A stretch of DNA of 64,000 nt from Lentzea sp. NBRC 105346 (GCF_030269605.1 NZ_BSTQ01000016.1:62001-126000), one strand, 5' to 3'; positions 24,151 through 33,353 are shown, counted from the first letter of the stretch. Made by a program: numbers and translations. The notes: generated from the sequence alone by a model not told the origin.

Positions 24151-24341
24151 GGATTTCGGTCGACCAGACTCGCTGTTGCGGCTCCGGCATGTGCGTTCTG
24201 ACGGACCCGGAGCTGTTCGATCAGAGCGAGGAGGACGGCACCGTCGTCCTCCTCGAGCCCAACCCGTCCGCGGAGCACGAGGCCACGGCGAAGGAAGCCG
24301 CCGGCCTGTGCCCCGCGGGGGCGATCACGGTCACGGACTGA
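24147..24341 (+). CDS. [3Fe-4S] ferredoxin
   Basis: A 64-residue single-cluster ferredoxin: MRISVDQTRCCGSGMCVLTDPELFDQ and EAAGLCPAGAITV give the CX5C...CP pattern typical of 3Fe-4S ferredoxins that serve P450s in actinomycetes. It is translationally coupled to the P450 by the ATGA overlap, and its end overlaps the convergent TNT-domain gene by 11 bases. Confidence 0.95.
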   Translation: MRISVDQTRCCGSGMCVLTDPELFDQSEEDGTVVLLEPNPSAEHEATAKEAAGLCPAGAITVTD

Positions 24342-24969
24342 GGGTCTGGTTCCGCGCCAGGTACCCGTTGGCGATCAGCCAGCTCACGTTGAGCGGGCCG
24401 TCACCGGGTACCAGGGCGCGGTCCAGCTTCTCCTGCAGTCCGTTGCCGCGCTGCTCGAACCACGGTGCGATCGGGCCTTCCCACACTTTGAAGGCCTTCT
24501 TGACCTCGTACGAGTGGTAGTTGCAGCGGTACGCGGGATCGAACGTGTTCAGGCTCTGCGGCGGAATGGACCGGCTCGCGTACGGCGAGCCCTCCGGCGC
24601 GAGGAAGGCGCCGAACTCGCTGCCGAAACGGTCCAGATCCTGACCCGGCTTCAGTTCGATCACCCACTTGATGGGCTCGCCCCGGTGGTCCAGCTTGTAG
24701 CCGTCCTGCGGCGGGTACTTCCAGCCGTTGTCCCACCACTTGGCCAGGAACGCGGCCGCGTCGAGGTGGCCGAACCGGTGGTAGCCCGCGAGGATCGGGC
24801 CGACCGGTCGTTGATAGGGGCGGGGCAGGTTGTTCGGCCCCAGCCTCGAGTCGTTCTGGTAGGCGCCATCGCACAGAGCCGGTGCGGACGCGAGGGCCGG
24901 GGTTACGCCACCGAGCAGACCGATGACCGAGACGAAGACAGCCAGCAGTAACCGTTTGCCTGCGAACAT
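24331..24969 (-). CDS. Secreted TNT-domain (NAD glycohydrolase-like) protein
   Basis: A 212-residue protein with a signal peptide (MFAGKRLLLAVFVSVIGLLGGVTPALASA). The mature part ends in a TNT domain, named for the tuberculosis necrotizing toxin: GQDLDRFGSEFGAFLAPEGSPYASRSIPP contains the conserved Arg and SEFG...G region, preceded by GWKYPPQDGY, and NGLQEKL supplies the Gln that is catalytic in TNT. TNT enzymes hydrolyse NAD to nicotinamide and ADP-ribose. Two Cys (ALCDGAY and YRCNYHS) may form a disulfide outside. No neighbouring immunity gene is recognisable. The ATG at 24969 begins the signal peptide. Confidence 0.82.
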   Translation of the reverse strand: MFAGKRLLLAVFVSVIGLLGGVTPALASAPALCDGAYQNDSRLGPNNLPRPYQRPVGPILAGYHRFGHLDAAAFLAKWWDNGWKYPPQDGYKLDHRGEPIKWVIELKPGQDLDRFGSEFGAFLAPEGSPYASRSIPPQSLNTFDPAYRCNYHSYEVKKAFKVWEGPIAPWFEQRGNGLQEKLDRALVPGDGPLNVSWLIANGYLARNQTLSP

Positions 24970-25006
24970 CCTGCCATCTTGGCGGATCTTCCCTACGCTG
25001 CACAGC

Positions 25007-25792
25007 ATGAACGTCGCGCCGGGCTGGTACCCGGATCAGGCCGACCCGCGGCTCGTGCGGTGGTGGGACGGCTTCCAGTGGACCCCGCACACGCAGCCAC
25101 GCCAGTCCGGTTTGGAGATGCAGGTCGGCGGCACCGGTCAGGGCCAGGTCCAGCAGCAGGTGCAACGCGCGGGCGTGCAGCAGCCCGTCGCGGGTGGCGG
25201 CGGCACGCTGTTCAGCGAGCCCGTGCTCGTCGTCAACCAGAAGGCCAAGCTGATGGAGATGACGAACGAGTACGTCGTCTACGACCAGCACGCCCGACAG
25301 ATCGGCTCGGTCGCCCAGATCGGCCAGAACGGCGCCACGAAGGCGTTGCGCGCGCTGACGAACCTCGACTCGATGCTCGACGTGAAGCTCGAGGTGCGCG
25401 ACCTGCGCGGGGTGCCGGTGCTGCGGCTCACCCGCCCCTCGACGATGTGGAAGTCCAAGGTGCTCGTCGAACGCGGTGACGGCATGCCGATCGGCGAGAT
25501 CCAGCAGGAGAACGTCTGGGGCAAGGTGCGGTTCGCGTTCGTGGCCGGCGGCTACAAGGTCGGCGCCATCCTCGCGGAGAACCTGCGGGCGTGGGACTTC
25601 TCCATCCGTGATCACGCCGACCAGGAGGTCGGGCGGATCACCAAGACTTGGCAGGGGTTCGGGAAGGCCTTGTTCACCACCGCGGACAACTACGTCGTGC
25701 AGTTGCACCGGCCGCTGCAGGATCCGTTGCTCAGCATGGTAGTCGCGTCCGGGGTCACCGTGGACACCGTGCTCGGGCAGGTGAAGGGGTAA
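25007..25792 (+). CDS. DUF2510 plus scramblase/LURP-one-related protein
   Basis: A 261-residue protein. Residues 3-25 (APGWYPDQADPRLVRWWDGFQWTPHT) are the DUF2510 motif common in actinobacterial membrane-linked proteins. After a Gln/Gly-rich linker, TLFSEPVLVVNQKAKLMEMTNEYVVYDQHARQIGSV to the end follows the beta-barrel of the phospholipid scramblase/LURP-one superfamily. There is no clear membrane helix apart from a weak one near the end. TACGCT at 24994-24999 suggests a leaderless transcript starting at the ATG. Function unknown; membrane lipid binding is possible. Confidence 0.85.
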   Translation: MNVAPGWYPDQADPRLVRWWDGFQWTPHTQPRQSGLEMQVGGTGQGQVQQQVQRAGVQQPVAGGGGTLFSEPVLVVNQKAKLMEMTNEYVVYDQHARQIGSVAQIGQNGATKALRALTNLDSMLDVKLEVRDLRGVPVLRLTRPSTMWKSKVLVERGDGMPIGEIQQENVWGKVRFAFVAGGYKVGAILAENLRAWDFSIRDHADQEVGRITKTWQGFGKALFTTADNYVVQLHRPLQDPLLSMVVASGVTVDTVLGQVKG

Positions 25793-25819
25793 GTGTCCTG
25801 AAGGGCACCCTCAGGACAC
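25793..25819. terminator. Bidirectional terminator between convergent genes
   Basis: A perfect nine-base stem GTGTCCTGA/TCAGGACAC with a nine-base loop (25802-25810). The right arm overlaps the stop codon of the AfsR-type gene. Its place between the ends of two converging genes supports termination. Confidence 0.75.
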
Positions 25820-28747
25820 CCCTAGGGAAGCCCGCAGCTCCTCGGCCTCGGCGTGAAACCCGGCCGACCCGAGCACGTCCTCGGCCTCCAGCCAGTGCGC
25901 CCGCGCCTCGTCGCCGCGCCCGGCCCGCGCCAGCGCGTCGCCCATGCAGCGCAACGACCGGCCGAGCTCGGGTGGCAGGTTCAGCTCGCCGGAGAGCTCC
26001 AACGCCAGCGAGGCCAGCCGCAGGGCCTCGTCGGCCGACGCCTCCAGTTGCGACGACAGCCGCCACACCCAGACCTTGCCGACCCGGTCGTCCTGCTCGT
26101 CGAAGAACGTGGACGCCACCAGGAGCTGTTCCACCGCAAGGGAATCCTGCCCCGACCGGATCAGCGTGTCGGCGAGGAACAGCCGGATGTTGGCCGCCAT
26201 GTCCGGGTCGCCCAGCTTCTCGGCGGCGGCCAGGGAGGCCCGCAGGAAGTCCGCCGACTGGTCGAGCTCGCCGGTGAACTGGTGCAGCCGCCCGAGTTCC
26301 AGGGTCGCGGACAGCTCCGAAGCCTCGTCCCCCAACTGCTGCGCGAGGCCGCGGGCCCGGTTCAGGTACTCCTGGGCCGAGGTCAGACCGCCGGCGCGGC
26401 GTTCGATGGCGCCCAGTGAACAGAGCACCTCGATCTCGCCGTGCGGGTTGCCCGCGGCGACGAAGCCGGCCATGGCCTCGCGGTGCGCGGCGCGGGCGAG
26501 GGGCTCGCGGCCGCCCCACTCGTGCATCCAGCCCTGGCCGTACCAGGCGTAGGCCTCACCCCACTGGTCGCCGGCACGGGCGAACTCCGCCTGTGCCGCG
26601 GTGAAGTCCTCCAGGGCCAGCGCGAACTCGTTGCGGCGGCCGCGCAGGATTCCCCGTTGTTGCAACAGGATCGCGCGCGTGCCGCCCTCGGCCAGGCCGA
26701 GCGCGGTCTGGTTGATCTCCGCCCAGTCGTCGAACCGGGCGCGCAGGTCGCAGAACGCGCCCGAGCGGATCGCCAGGCCACAGGCTAGGTCGGCGAACCC
26801 CAGTGCGGCGCACTGGGTGATCGCCGACTGGATGTTGAGCCACTCGGCGTCGAACCACGCGATGGCATCGCCCTCGAAGTGTTCCAGCGCAAGGGGTTCC
26901 AGGCGCAGCGCGGAGTGCGGCACCTCGACGTCCGCGCGCATCACCAGGTCCAGCAAAGCGGTGAACAACGCGTGCAGGGCGGCACCGGATTCGCGGGCCA
27001 CCTCACGGCCGTAGGCGCGCAGCAGGTCGTGCAGGCGGTACCGGGCCTGGCCGATCGCGTCGCGGCCCGCGTAGTCGACCAGGCGGGCATCGACCAAGGC
27101 CTCGACCAGGTCCTCGGCGTCGTCGGAGTCGAGGTCCAGCAGCGGGCCCGCCATCCACGCGGGGAAGTCCGGGAAGTCGAGCATCGCCAGCAGGCCGAAA
27201 CCACGCTGCAGCTCGGGATCCAGGCCGTTGTAGGTCAACGCCAGGCTGGCCCGCACGTCGAGGTCGCCGACGACGAGCTCGTCGAACCGGCGGCGTTCGT
27301 CGGACAACCTGGTCGCCAGCTTCGCCAGCTGCCAGTGCGGGCGCGCCACGAGCCGGGCCGCGCACACCCGCAGCGCCAGCGGCAGGCGGCCGCAGTAGCC
27401 CGCGATCGCTTCGGCCGCAACGGGTTCCGCGGTCACCCGCGGGTCGCCGACGGCTGCGGACAACAGCTGCAGCGCGTCCTCGGCGGGCAGCACGTCCAGC
27501 GGCACCAGGTGCGCGGCCTCCAGGCCGGCGAGCGCGGCGCGGGACGTGATCAGGGCGGCGCCCGCGGACGTGCCGGGCAGCAGCGGGCGGACCTGGGCCT
27601 CGTTGACCGCGTTGTCCAGCACGACCAGCACCCGTCTGTCCGCCAGGCGTTCCCGGTACAGGTCGATCCGGTCCTCCAGCGACGCCGGGATCGCGTTGCC
27701 CGCCACGCCCAGGCCGCGCAGCACGCGGTCCAGCGCGGCCGCGGGCTCCACCGGGCGCTGCTCGCCGCCGCGCAGGTTCAGATACAGCTGGCCGTCGGGG
27801 AAGCTGTCCCGCACGGCGTGCGCGACGTGCACGGCCAGCGACGTCTTCCCGACTCCGCCGGGGCCGGTGATCGTCCACGTCCCACCGGCGCGCAGACCCT
27901 CCACCAAGGTCGATATCTCGTGCGCACGCCCGGTGAAGTCCGCCACGTCCGGCGGCAGCCAGCTCGGACCGGCCGGCGCGGGCGCGGTCAGCACGATCGG
28001 CTTCGACGAGCCCTCCAGCACCTCCATGTGCAGGCGGCGCAGGTCGGCGTTCGGGTCGATGCCGAGCTCGTCGGCGAGCACCTCGGAGGCACGCCGGAAG
28101 GCATCCAGCGCCTGCGCCTGCTGACCGCCCCGGTGCAACGCCAGCATCAGCTGGTACCAGAACCGTTCGCGCAGCGGGTGTTGCGCGACGAGCGCGCGCA
28201 GCTCGTCGACGAGCTGGTCGTGCCGGCCCAGGCGCAGCTCGACGTCGTTGCGGCGTTCGAGGGTCTCCAGGCGCTGCTCGTTCAACCGGGCCGCGTCGCC
28301 GTGCTCCAGCCGGTACGACGGCACCTGGTCCAGGGCCGGTCCGCGCCACAGCGCCACCGCCTCGCCGAGCAGCCGGGACTCCTCCTCCGGCGAGGTCGCC
28401 TCCTTCGCCGCCGCGCGGAGGTTGCGGAACCGCGCCAGGTCGAACTGGTCGTCCTCGACGTGGATCGAGTAGCCGGTCGGCCACGTCCGCACGATCTGCC
28501 GGTCCGCGAGGTCGTCGAGCGACCCGCGCAGGCGCATGGCGTAGGTCTGCAACGTCGCGCGCGCGGCGCCGGGGGCGTCCTCACCCCACAGGTGATCGAT
28601 CAGCTCGTCCGAGGGGACGGGCGTGTTGGCCCGCATCAGCAACGCCGCGAGCAGCACCCGCTGTTTGGCCGAACGCAGCTCGACCACTCGGCCCGCGTCC
28701 AGGACCTGCAGTGATCCGAGTACGCGGAACTCCCAACGACGCCCCAT
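25811..28747 (-). CDS. AfsR/SARP-type regulator: DNA-binding, BTAD, NB-ARC, TPR
   Basis: A 978-residue regulator. Residues 1-100 are the OmpR-like winged helix (EFRVLGSLQVLDAGRVVELRSAKQRVLLAALLM), 100-250 the bacterial transcriptional activation domain (FRNLRAAAKEATSPEEESRLLGEAVALWRG). An NB-ARC ATPase follows, with Walker A GPGGVGKTS and Walker B VLVVLDNA; about residues 640-978 are TPR-like helices. AfsR-type proteins activate secondary-metabolite genes after phosphorylation or ligand binding. No obvious pathway gene is adjacent, so the regulon is unclear; the terpene-like operon 18 kb away is one of several candidates. Confidence 0.92.
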   Translation of the reverse strand: MGRRWEFRVLGSLQVLDAGRVVELRSAKQRVLLAALLMRANTPVPSDELIDHLWGEDAPGAARATLQTYAMRLRGSLDDLADRQIVRTWPTGYSIHVEDDQFDLARFRNLRAAAKEATSPEEESRLLGEAVALWRGPALDQVPSYRLEHGDAARLNEQRLETLERRNDVELRLGRHDQLVDELRALVAQHPLRERFWYQLMLALHRGGQQAQALDAFRRASEVLADELGIDPNADLRRLHMEVLEGSSKPIVLTAPAPAGPSWLPPDVADFTGRAHEISTLVEGLRAGGTWTITGPGGVGKTSLAVHVAHAVRDSFPDGQLYLNLRGGEQRPVEPAAALDRVLRGLGVAGNAIPASLEDRIDLYRERLADRRVLVVLDNAVNEAQVRPLLPGTSAGAALITSRAALAGLEAAHLVPLDVLPAEDALQLLSAAVGDPRVTAEPVAAEAIAGYCGRLPLALRVCAARLVARPHWQLAKLATRLSDERRRFDELVVGDLDVRASLALTYNGLDPELQRGFGLLAMLDFPDFPAWMAGPLLDLDSDDAEDLVEALVDARLVDYAGRDAIGQARYRLHDLLRAYGREVARESGAALHALFTALLDLVMRADVEVPHSALRLEPLALEHFEGDAIAWFDAEWLNIQSAITQCAALGFADLACGLAIRSGAFCDLRARFDDWAEINQTALGLAEGGTRAILLQQRGILRGRRNEFALALEDFTAAQAEFARAGDQWGEAYAWYGQGWMHEWGGREPLARAAHREAMAGFVAAGNPHGEIEVLCSLGAIERRAGGLTSAQEYLNRARGLAQQLGDEASELSATLELGRLHQFTGELDQSADFLRASLAAAEKLGDPDMAANIRLFLADTLIRSGQDSLAVEQLLVASTFFDEQDDRVGKVWVWRLSSQLEASADEALRLASLALELSGELNLPPELGRSLRCMGDALARAGRGDEARAHWLEAEDVLGSAGFHAEAEELRASLGVS

Positions 28748-28773
28748 GACGCGATCTAACCACGGGCCTAAAT

Positions 28774-28789
28774 AGTTGAACCCTCAACT
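28774..28789. promoter_or_regulatory. Inverted repeat upstream of the AfsR-type gene
   Basis: AGTTGA-ACCC-TCAACT lies 27-42 bases upstream of the start at 28747. It is perfect over six bases per arm and may be an operator or part of the promoter. Confidence 0.4.
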
Positions 28790-28878
28790 GTCAGCGAAGT
28801 GTCAGAGCGCTCGTGAATGCTGCCGAAGGCCGGTGCCTACCGCAGGGCGCCGATGAGTGGGCCGGCGGACGGGCCCCC

Positions 28879-29056
28879 CAGCTTCACGCCGCCCCACGTC
28901 GCGCTGCCGGCGAACTGCGCAACCTCTCCGCCAGTTCGCCGGCAGCGCCACCACCCACGAACCGACCGCCGAGCCTCACGCCGCGCCGCGCGCGCTCCCC
29001 ACGAACTGAGCCAACCTCTCCGCCAGTTCGCCGGCAGCGCGACTACCCGTGAACCG
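28879..29056. repeat. Tandem duplication of the 3' end of the TPR gene
   Basis: Bases 29002-29056 encode the last coding region of the TPR gene, and 28911-28964 downstream of its stop repeat it, with a 28-base identical core (28921-28948 and 29013-29040, offset 92). The following CACGCCGC bases that include the stop are also repeated near 28881. The downstream copy is not in an open gene, so it is a leftover of an unequal duplication or an older, longer C-terminus. Confidence 0.75.
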
Positions 29057-29947
29057 CTCGGCCTCGGCCTTGAGCGGACGCATCCGGTCGCGCGTGCGCA
29101 CCGAGCGGATCGGCCCGGACAGAGTGATCGCCGACGTGCCGGCGTCGTGCGCGGCCTCGGCGTCGTTGGTCAGCAGGTGGCTCATCGACAGGGCGGCGTA
29201 GCGGAACGACTGGCTGCGCGAGCTGTTCGCACCGGCCGTCGAGATCGCCTTGGTCAGCAATGGAATCGCGCTGCGCGCGTACTTCACATCACACGTGCGG
29301 GCGAGCTCGGTGTGCACGATCCCGCCGATCGACACGAGGTCGGCCTCGTCGAAGAACCGCGCCCACGGCGGCGCCTCCTCGTCCCCGGCGTTCCAGAACT
29401 CCTCCTGCGCGCGGGCGAACTGGCGCAGCGCCTGACGTTCGGCACCCATTTTCGCGAACGCCCACGCCTCGTTGGCGTGCAAAATGCTGACTGCAAGAAG
29501 CGATCCGCTTGCTTGCGCGATGGGTAGCCCGCGTTGGAACGAGGCGAGCGCGTCCTCGGCAAGGTCGTAGTGCAGGTGCACCCGGCCCATCCGGTAAAGG
29601 ATGTCCGCTTCCAGCGCGCTGTTGCCGGCTTTCTTCGCCAGTTCCATCGCGCGCCCGAAATGCGCGTGCGCGGATTCCAGCAACCCGAGGTCGAACGACG
29701 CCCAGCCGGCCAGGTTGTGCAGGTCGGCGATGGCCACGCTCAGGCGGTCGCGCACCTGACCTGCGGCGTCGGCGGACATCATCGGCGTCGCCCAGTCGAG
29801 CAGCGCGATCGCCGCTTCCCGGCACGACCCGCCGCCATACTCGTGGTCCAGCGTCCGCAGCGCGCCGGTCAGTGTCTCCACGTGCACCACGTCGGCGGTG
29901 TCCACACGACCTGGAAACGCGGGCGGATTCGATTCGCCACCGAACAT
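28976..29947 (-). CDS. TPR-repeat protein lacking a DNA-binding domain
   Basis: A 323-residue helical protein. DLHNLAGWASFDLGLLESAHAHFGRAMELAKKAGNSALEADILYRMGRVHLHYDLAEDALASFQRGLPIAQ gives consecutive TPR units of the type found at the C-terminal half of XRE-family regulators from Streptomyces. The helix-turn-helix such regulators carry at the N-terminus is absent here. AGGAGG precedes the ATG at 29947, so the short form is real. A paralogue lies at 38773-39666. It may be a protein-interaction partner of another regulator. Confidence 0.82.
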   Translation of the reverse strand: MFGGESNPPAFPGRVDTADVVHVETLTGALRTLDHEYGGGSCREAAIALLDWATPMMSADAAGQVRDRLSVAIADLHNLAGWASFDLGLLESAHAHFGRAMELAKKAGNSALEADILYRMGRVHLHYDLAEDALASFQRGLPIAQASGSLLAVSILHANEAWAFAKMGAERQALRQFARAQEEFWNAGDEEAPPWARFFDEADLVSIGGIVHTELARTCDVKYARSAIPLLTKAISTAGANSSRSQSFRYAALSMSHLLTNDAEAAHDAGTSAITLSGPIRSVRTRDRMRPLKAEAERFTGSRAAGELAERLAQFVGSARGAA

Positions 29948-30240
29948 CGCTGATCCTCCTGACGCGCGCCGGGCACCGTTGCTGGGTTCCCCGGTGTACG
30001 CCTGTGTATTCGCCGCGCCGGTGCAGCATCCCGCTGTTCCACCCGTTCGGACAGAGCCTTTCGACTCCGACCGCACGGGAAGCCGGGAAACGGCGCGGCC
30101 ACTGCGACTCTGCAGCGGCCGCGCTTACGATCGTGGATCGATGGCGTGAACCGATAGAGGCCACCCAGGTGGCGCGAAATCTGCCGTCGGTGTTTTCCCC
30201 GTGACGGCCGCTCACCGGTTCGGCCTACCGCGTCACCCGG

Positions 30241-31431
30241 TCACCACACGACGGGTACGCTGGCCGGTCCGTAGGTCAGCATGTCGGTGCGAAACGGCAG
30301 GTCCGCCAGCGGTTCCGCGAGGCGCAGTCCGGGGAACCGGGTGAACAGCGAACGCAGCATGATCTGCAGTTCGGCGCGCGCCAGGTTCTGGCCCACGCAC
30401 TGGTGCGGGCCGAAGCCGAACGCCACGTGTGGCGTGCTCTCCCGGGACAGGTCCAGCCGGTCGGCGTGCGGGCACAGCGCCGGGTCGGAGTTGGCGTAGA
30501 GCGACGCGGCCACCCACTCGCCGCCGCGCACCAGCACGTCCCCGACCCGCACGTCCTCGGTCGCGCGCCGCACCAGCCCGCCACCGCCGATGGACACGGT
30601 GTGCCGCATCAGCTCCTCCACCACACTGTCCACACGGGACAGATCGGCGCGCAGCAGGTCCAGCTGCTCGGGGTGGTCGAACAGCGTGAGCACGAACAGT
30701 CCCATGAAGTTCGAGGTCGTCTCGTGCCCCGCGACGAGCAGCCCGATGGCGAGGAACAGCAGCTCCTCGAGGTCGAAGTCGTAGTCGCCGTTGACCAGCA
30801 GCCCGAGCAGGTCGCCGGTGACGCCTTCCGCGCGCTTGCGGTCGACGACCTTCTCCAGCACGCCGCCGAGCTCGGCCGCGGCCTCCTCGTACTCCGCGAG
30901 CGTGCTCCGCAGCCCGAGCATCGCCTGCGCGGTGCGCTGGAACAGCGCCTGATGCTCGTGTGGCACGCCGAGCAGTTCGGCGATCACCAGCGACGGCACC
31001 GGCAGGCACAGCATCGGCACCAGGTCCGCGGGCGCGCCCGCCCGCTCGATCGCGTCGAGGTGCGTGTCCACGATCTCCTGGATCCGCGGGCGCATCCGGT
31101 CGATCCGCTTCACGACCAGCGCCCGCGACACCGGGCGGCGCAGCCGCAGGTGCTCGGCGCCGTCCCGGATGATCATGTTGCCGGGCTGTTCGGCGCCGAT
31201 GATCGATTCCTCGGTGCGCATCTCCGGCGCGTCGCCGTTCTTGTAGGCGGTGAATCTGCGGTCGGACAACAGCATCCGCACGTCGGCGTAGCGGGTGAAC
31301 AGCCACGTCTCGACCCCGTTGGGGAAGACCACCTTGCGGGCGCCCTCGGCGGCGATGGCGTCGGTGCCGTCCGGAACCTGCAGCGGGTGCGTGCGATCGA
31401 TGGGCAGAGGGGACACAACCGAGTCGGTCAC
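30241..31431 (-). CDS. Cytochrome P450 (CYP105/107-like)
   Basis: A 396-residue P450 with I-helix LLVAGHETTSNF, ExxR in EELMRH and heme loop FGFGPHQCVGQNLAR. The GTG at 31431 has GGAGG upstream; longer frames exist but lack such a site. It lies 56 bases downstream of the deacetylase-GT2 gene on the same strand and has no ferredoxin neighbour. The first residues (MTDSVVSPLPIDRTHPLQVPDGTDAI) fit polyketide or macrolide hydroxylases, but the substrate is unknown. Confidence 0.93.
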   Translation of the reverse strand: MTDSVVSPLPIDRTHPLQVPDGTDAIAAEGARKVVFPNGVETWLFTRYADVRMLLSDRRFTAYKNGDAPEMRTEESIIGAEQPGNMIIRDGAEHLRLRRPVSRALVVKRIDRMRPRIQEIVDTHLDAIERAGAPADLVPMLCLPVPSLVIAELLGVPHEHQALFQRTAQAMLGLRSTLAEYEEAAAELGGVLEKVVDRKRAEGVTGDLLGLLVNGDYDFDLEELLFLAIGLLVAGHETTSNFMGLFVLTLFDHPEQLDLLRADLSRVDSVVEELMRHTVSIGGGGLVRRATEDVRVGDVLVRGGEWVAASLYANSDPALCPHADRLDLSRESTPHVAFGFGPHQCVGQNLARAELQIMLRSLFTRFPGLRLAEPLADLPFRTDMLTYGPASVPVVW

Positions 31432-31487
31432 AGGGCCTCCAAGAGCTGAACCGTTGCCACCCAAATGATCGAAACGTAGCGCACCGA

Positions 31488-33353
31488 CTACGGAGAGGTA
31501 AGTAGAAGCCCTGTCCTCTGGACTGACTGCCACCTCAGCGGAGTGCCGTGCAGCGCCGTCACCAACGACTGGATCACGACCAGGTACATCAACTGCCGGT
31601 ACACGAGTTGCTGGAGCGGATACGCCCAGAGCGGCCGCAAAGGTTCACCGTCCAGCCGCAGCGCGTAGCCGGCACTGGCCGTCTGCAGCGCGAGGAAGAC
31701 ACCCCACACGGCCAGGGCCGCCGGTGCGTCCGCGACGAAAGTTCCATAGAGCACGTAGAGGTCCATCACCGGTGCGAGCAACGGCAGCAAGAGGTGGAAC
31801 GCGAGCAGGTACAGCAGCCCGAAGCGGCCCATCCGGCCCGCCTGACCCCGTTCGAACAGGGCCCCGCGGTGCTTCCACATCGCCTGGAAAGTGCCGTAGG
31901 ACCAGCGGTACCGCTGGCGGTACAGGCCGCGCATGGTGATCGGCGCCTCGGTCCACGCCCGCGCCGCCGGCTGGTAGGCCACCCGCCAGCCCGCGCGGGT
32001 GACCGCCATCGTGAGGTCGGTGTCCTCGGCGAGCGTGTCCGCGCTGACGCCGCCGACGTCGCGCAACGCCTCGCGCCGGAACGCCCCGACCGCGCCCGGC
32101 ACCGTCGGGATGCAGCGCAGCGCGTGCAGGATCTGTCTGTCCAAATTGGACCCTGCGCAGTACTCCAGGTGCTGCCACGTGCCGAGCAGCCCGCGCCGGT
32201 TGCCGACCTTGGCGTTGCCCGACACGGCACCGACACCCGCGTCCTTCAACGGCTGCACGAGCGCGCCGATCGTGCCCGGTTCGAAGATCGTGTCGCCGTC
32301 GAGCAGGACGAGCACGTCGTACCGCGCCTCGGCGATGCCCGCGTTCAACGCGGCCGGTTTGCCCCGGTTCGGTTGCCGGACCACGCGCACGCCGGGCAGG
32401 TTCAGCGCCTCCACGAGGTCGCCGGTGCCGTCGGTCGAGCCGTCGTCCACGACGATCACCTCGACGTCGGCGAGGTGATCGTTGCCCGCGATCGACCGGA
32501 CCGTCCCGGCGATGTTCACCGCCTCGTTGAACGCGGGCACGATCACCGAGACCGCGGGCGTGATCGTGGTTTCGTCGATCGCCTCACGGCGCAAGCGCCG
32601 GTCAGTGTGCGCCAGCCCTAGTTGCATTAACGTGCGGAACAACGCCAGCAGCGCCGCGATACCGATGACCGTGCCGAGGAACACCAGCACAATGCCACCG
32701 TTGCGCTGTGACCACGTTGTCACGGCGCCGGTGACCCGTTGCGCGGTGTCCGCCTCGACGAGATCCGGCACCGGCGCGGCGACCGTGGTCCGGTCGAGCA
32801 GCGCGCGGGTGATGTCGATCGAGATGCTGCCGGTGTCGTGCAACCGGATCACGCCGTAGCGGTACCTGCCGATCCCCGCGACGATCGTCTCCACGTCCTG
32901 CATCGAGCGGTCGCCGCTGTCCAGCTCCTTCGGTGCGCCGACGAGTCGCGTGTGGACACTCAGCGCGCCGGCGAGCGCCGCCTGCGCGTAGGCGAGGTCC
33001 AGCGGGTCGCGCCAGTCGCCCTCCTGCCGGAAGCCGTCGATCCCGATGGCGTGCCCCTCGGCGAGGATGCGCCGCGCGATGCCCGGATGCTCGGTGACCT
33101 GCCTGCCCAGCACGTAGAAGGTCGCCTTGACGCCGCGTTCGCGCAGCACGTCGAGCAGCCGCGGGGTCCACTTCGGATCCGGGCCGCCGTGGTAGGCCAG
33201 CGTCAGCTCGTCGCCGAACGGCACGTGCGTGCCGGGCGGTGGATCCGCCTGCTCTGGCAACGTTGTCGCGTAGCTGTGGAACGACAGCACGCCGAACAGA
33301 GTGAGCAGGCCGAGCGTGAGCGAGACCCAGTGGAGGAACGGATTCCTCACCAT
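31488..33353 (-). CDS. Glycosyltransferase family 2 fused to an inactive deacetylase domain
   Basis: A 621-residue membrane protein: helix at 9-28, extracellular NodB-like domain at about 45-215, helix 220-243, cytoplasmic GT2 domain at 265-500 and several helices to the end. The GT2 part is complete: VVDDGSTDG, DGD (352-354), AEDTD (442-446) and QRYRW (480-484), as in processive chitin, hyaluronan or poly-N-acetylglucosamine synthases. In the NodB part the TFDDGP motif reads AYHGGP (53-58), removing the metal-binding Asp, and the HxxxH motif is absent (IGIDGFRQ), so no deacetylase activity is expected. It likely makes a cell-surface polysaccharide with the LCP protein encoded next door. Confidence 0.9.
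   Translation of the reverse strand: MVRNPFLHWVSLTLGLLTLFGVLSFHSYATTLPEQADPPPGTHVPFGDELTLAYHGGPDPKWTPRLLDVLRERGVKATFYVLGRQVTEHPGIARRILAEGHAIGIDGFRQEGDWRDPLDLAYAQAALAGALSVHTRLVGAPKELDSGDRSMQDVETIVAGIGRYRYGVIRLHDTGSISIDITRALLDRTTVAAPVPDLVEADTAQRVTGAVTTWSQRNGGIVLVFLGTVIGIAALLALFRTLMQLGLAHTDRRLRREAIDETTITPAVSVIVPAFNEAVNIAGTVRSIAGNDHLADVEVIVVDDGSTDGTGDLVEALNLPGVRVVRQPNRGKPAALNAGIAEARYDVLVLLDGDTIFEPGTIGALVQPLKDAGVGAVSGNAKVGNRRGLLGTWQHLEYCAGSNLDRQILHALRCIPTVPGAVGAFRREALRDVGGVSADTLAEDTDLTMAVTRAGWRVAYQPAARAWTEAPITMRGLYRQRYRWSYGTFQAMWKHRGALFERGQAGRMGRFGLLYLLAFHLLLPLLAPVMDLYVLYGTFVADAPAALAVWGVFLALQTASAGYALRLDGEPLRPLWAYPLQQLVYRQLMYLVVIQSLVTALHGTPLRWQSVQRTGLLLTSP

Noticed and set aside
18098..24341. Thaxtomin-like nitration cluster (NOS plus P450)
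   Set aside because: The P450 at 22948 is coupled to its own ferredoxin and separated from NOS by a monooxygenase, a TetR and an ABC-F gene on different strands, and no peptide synthetase is present.
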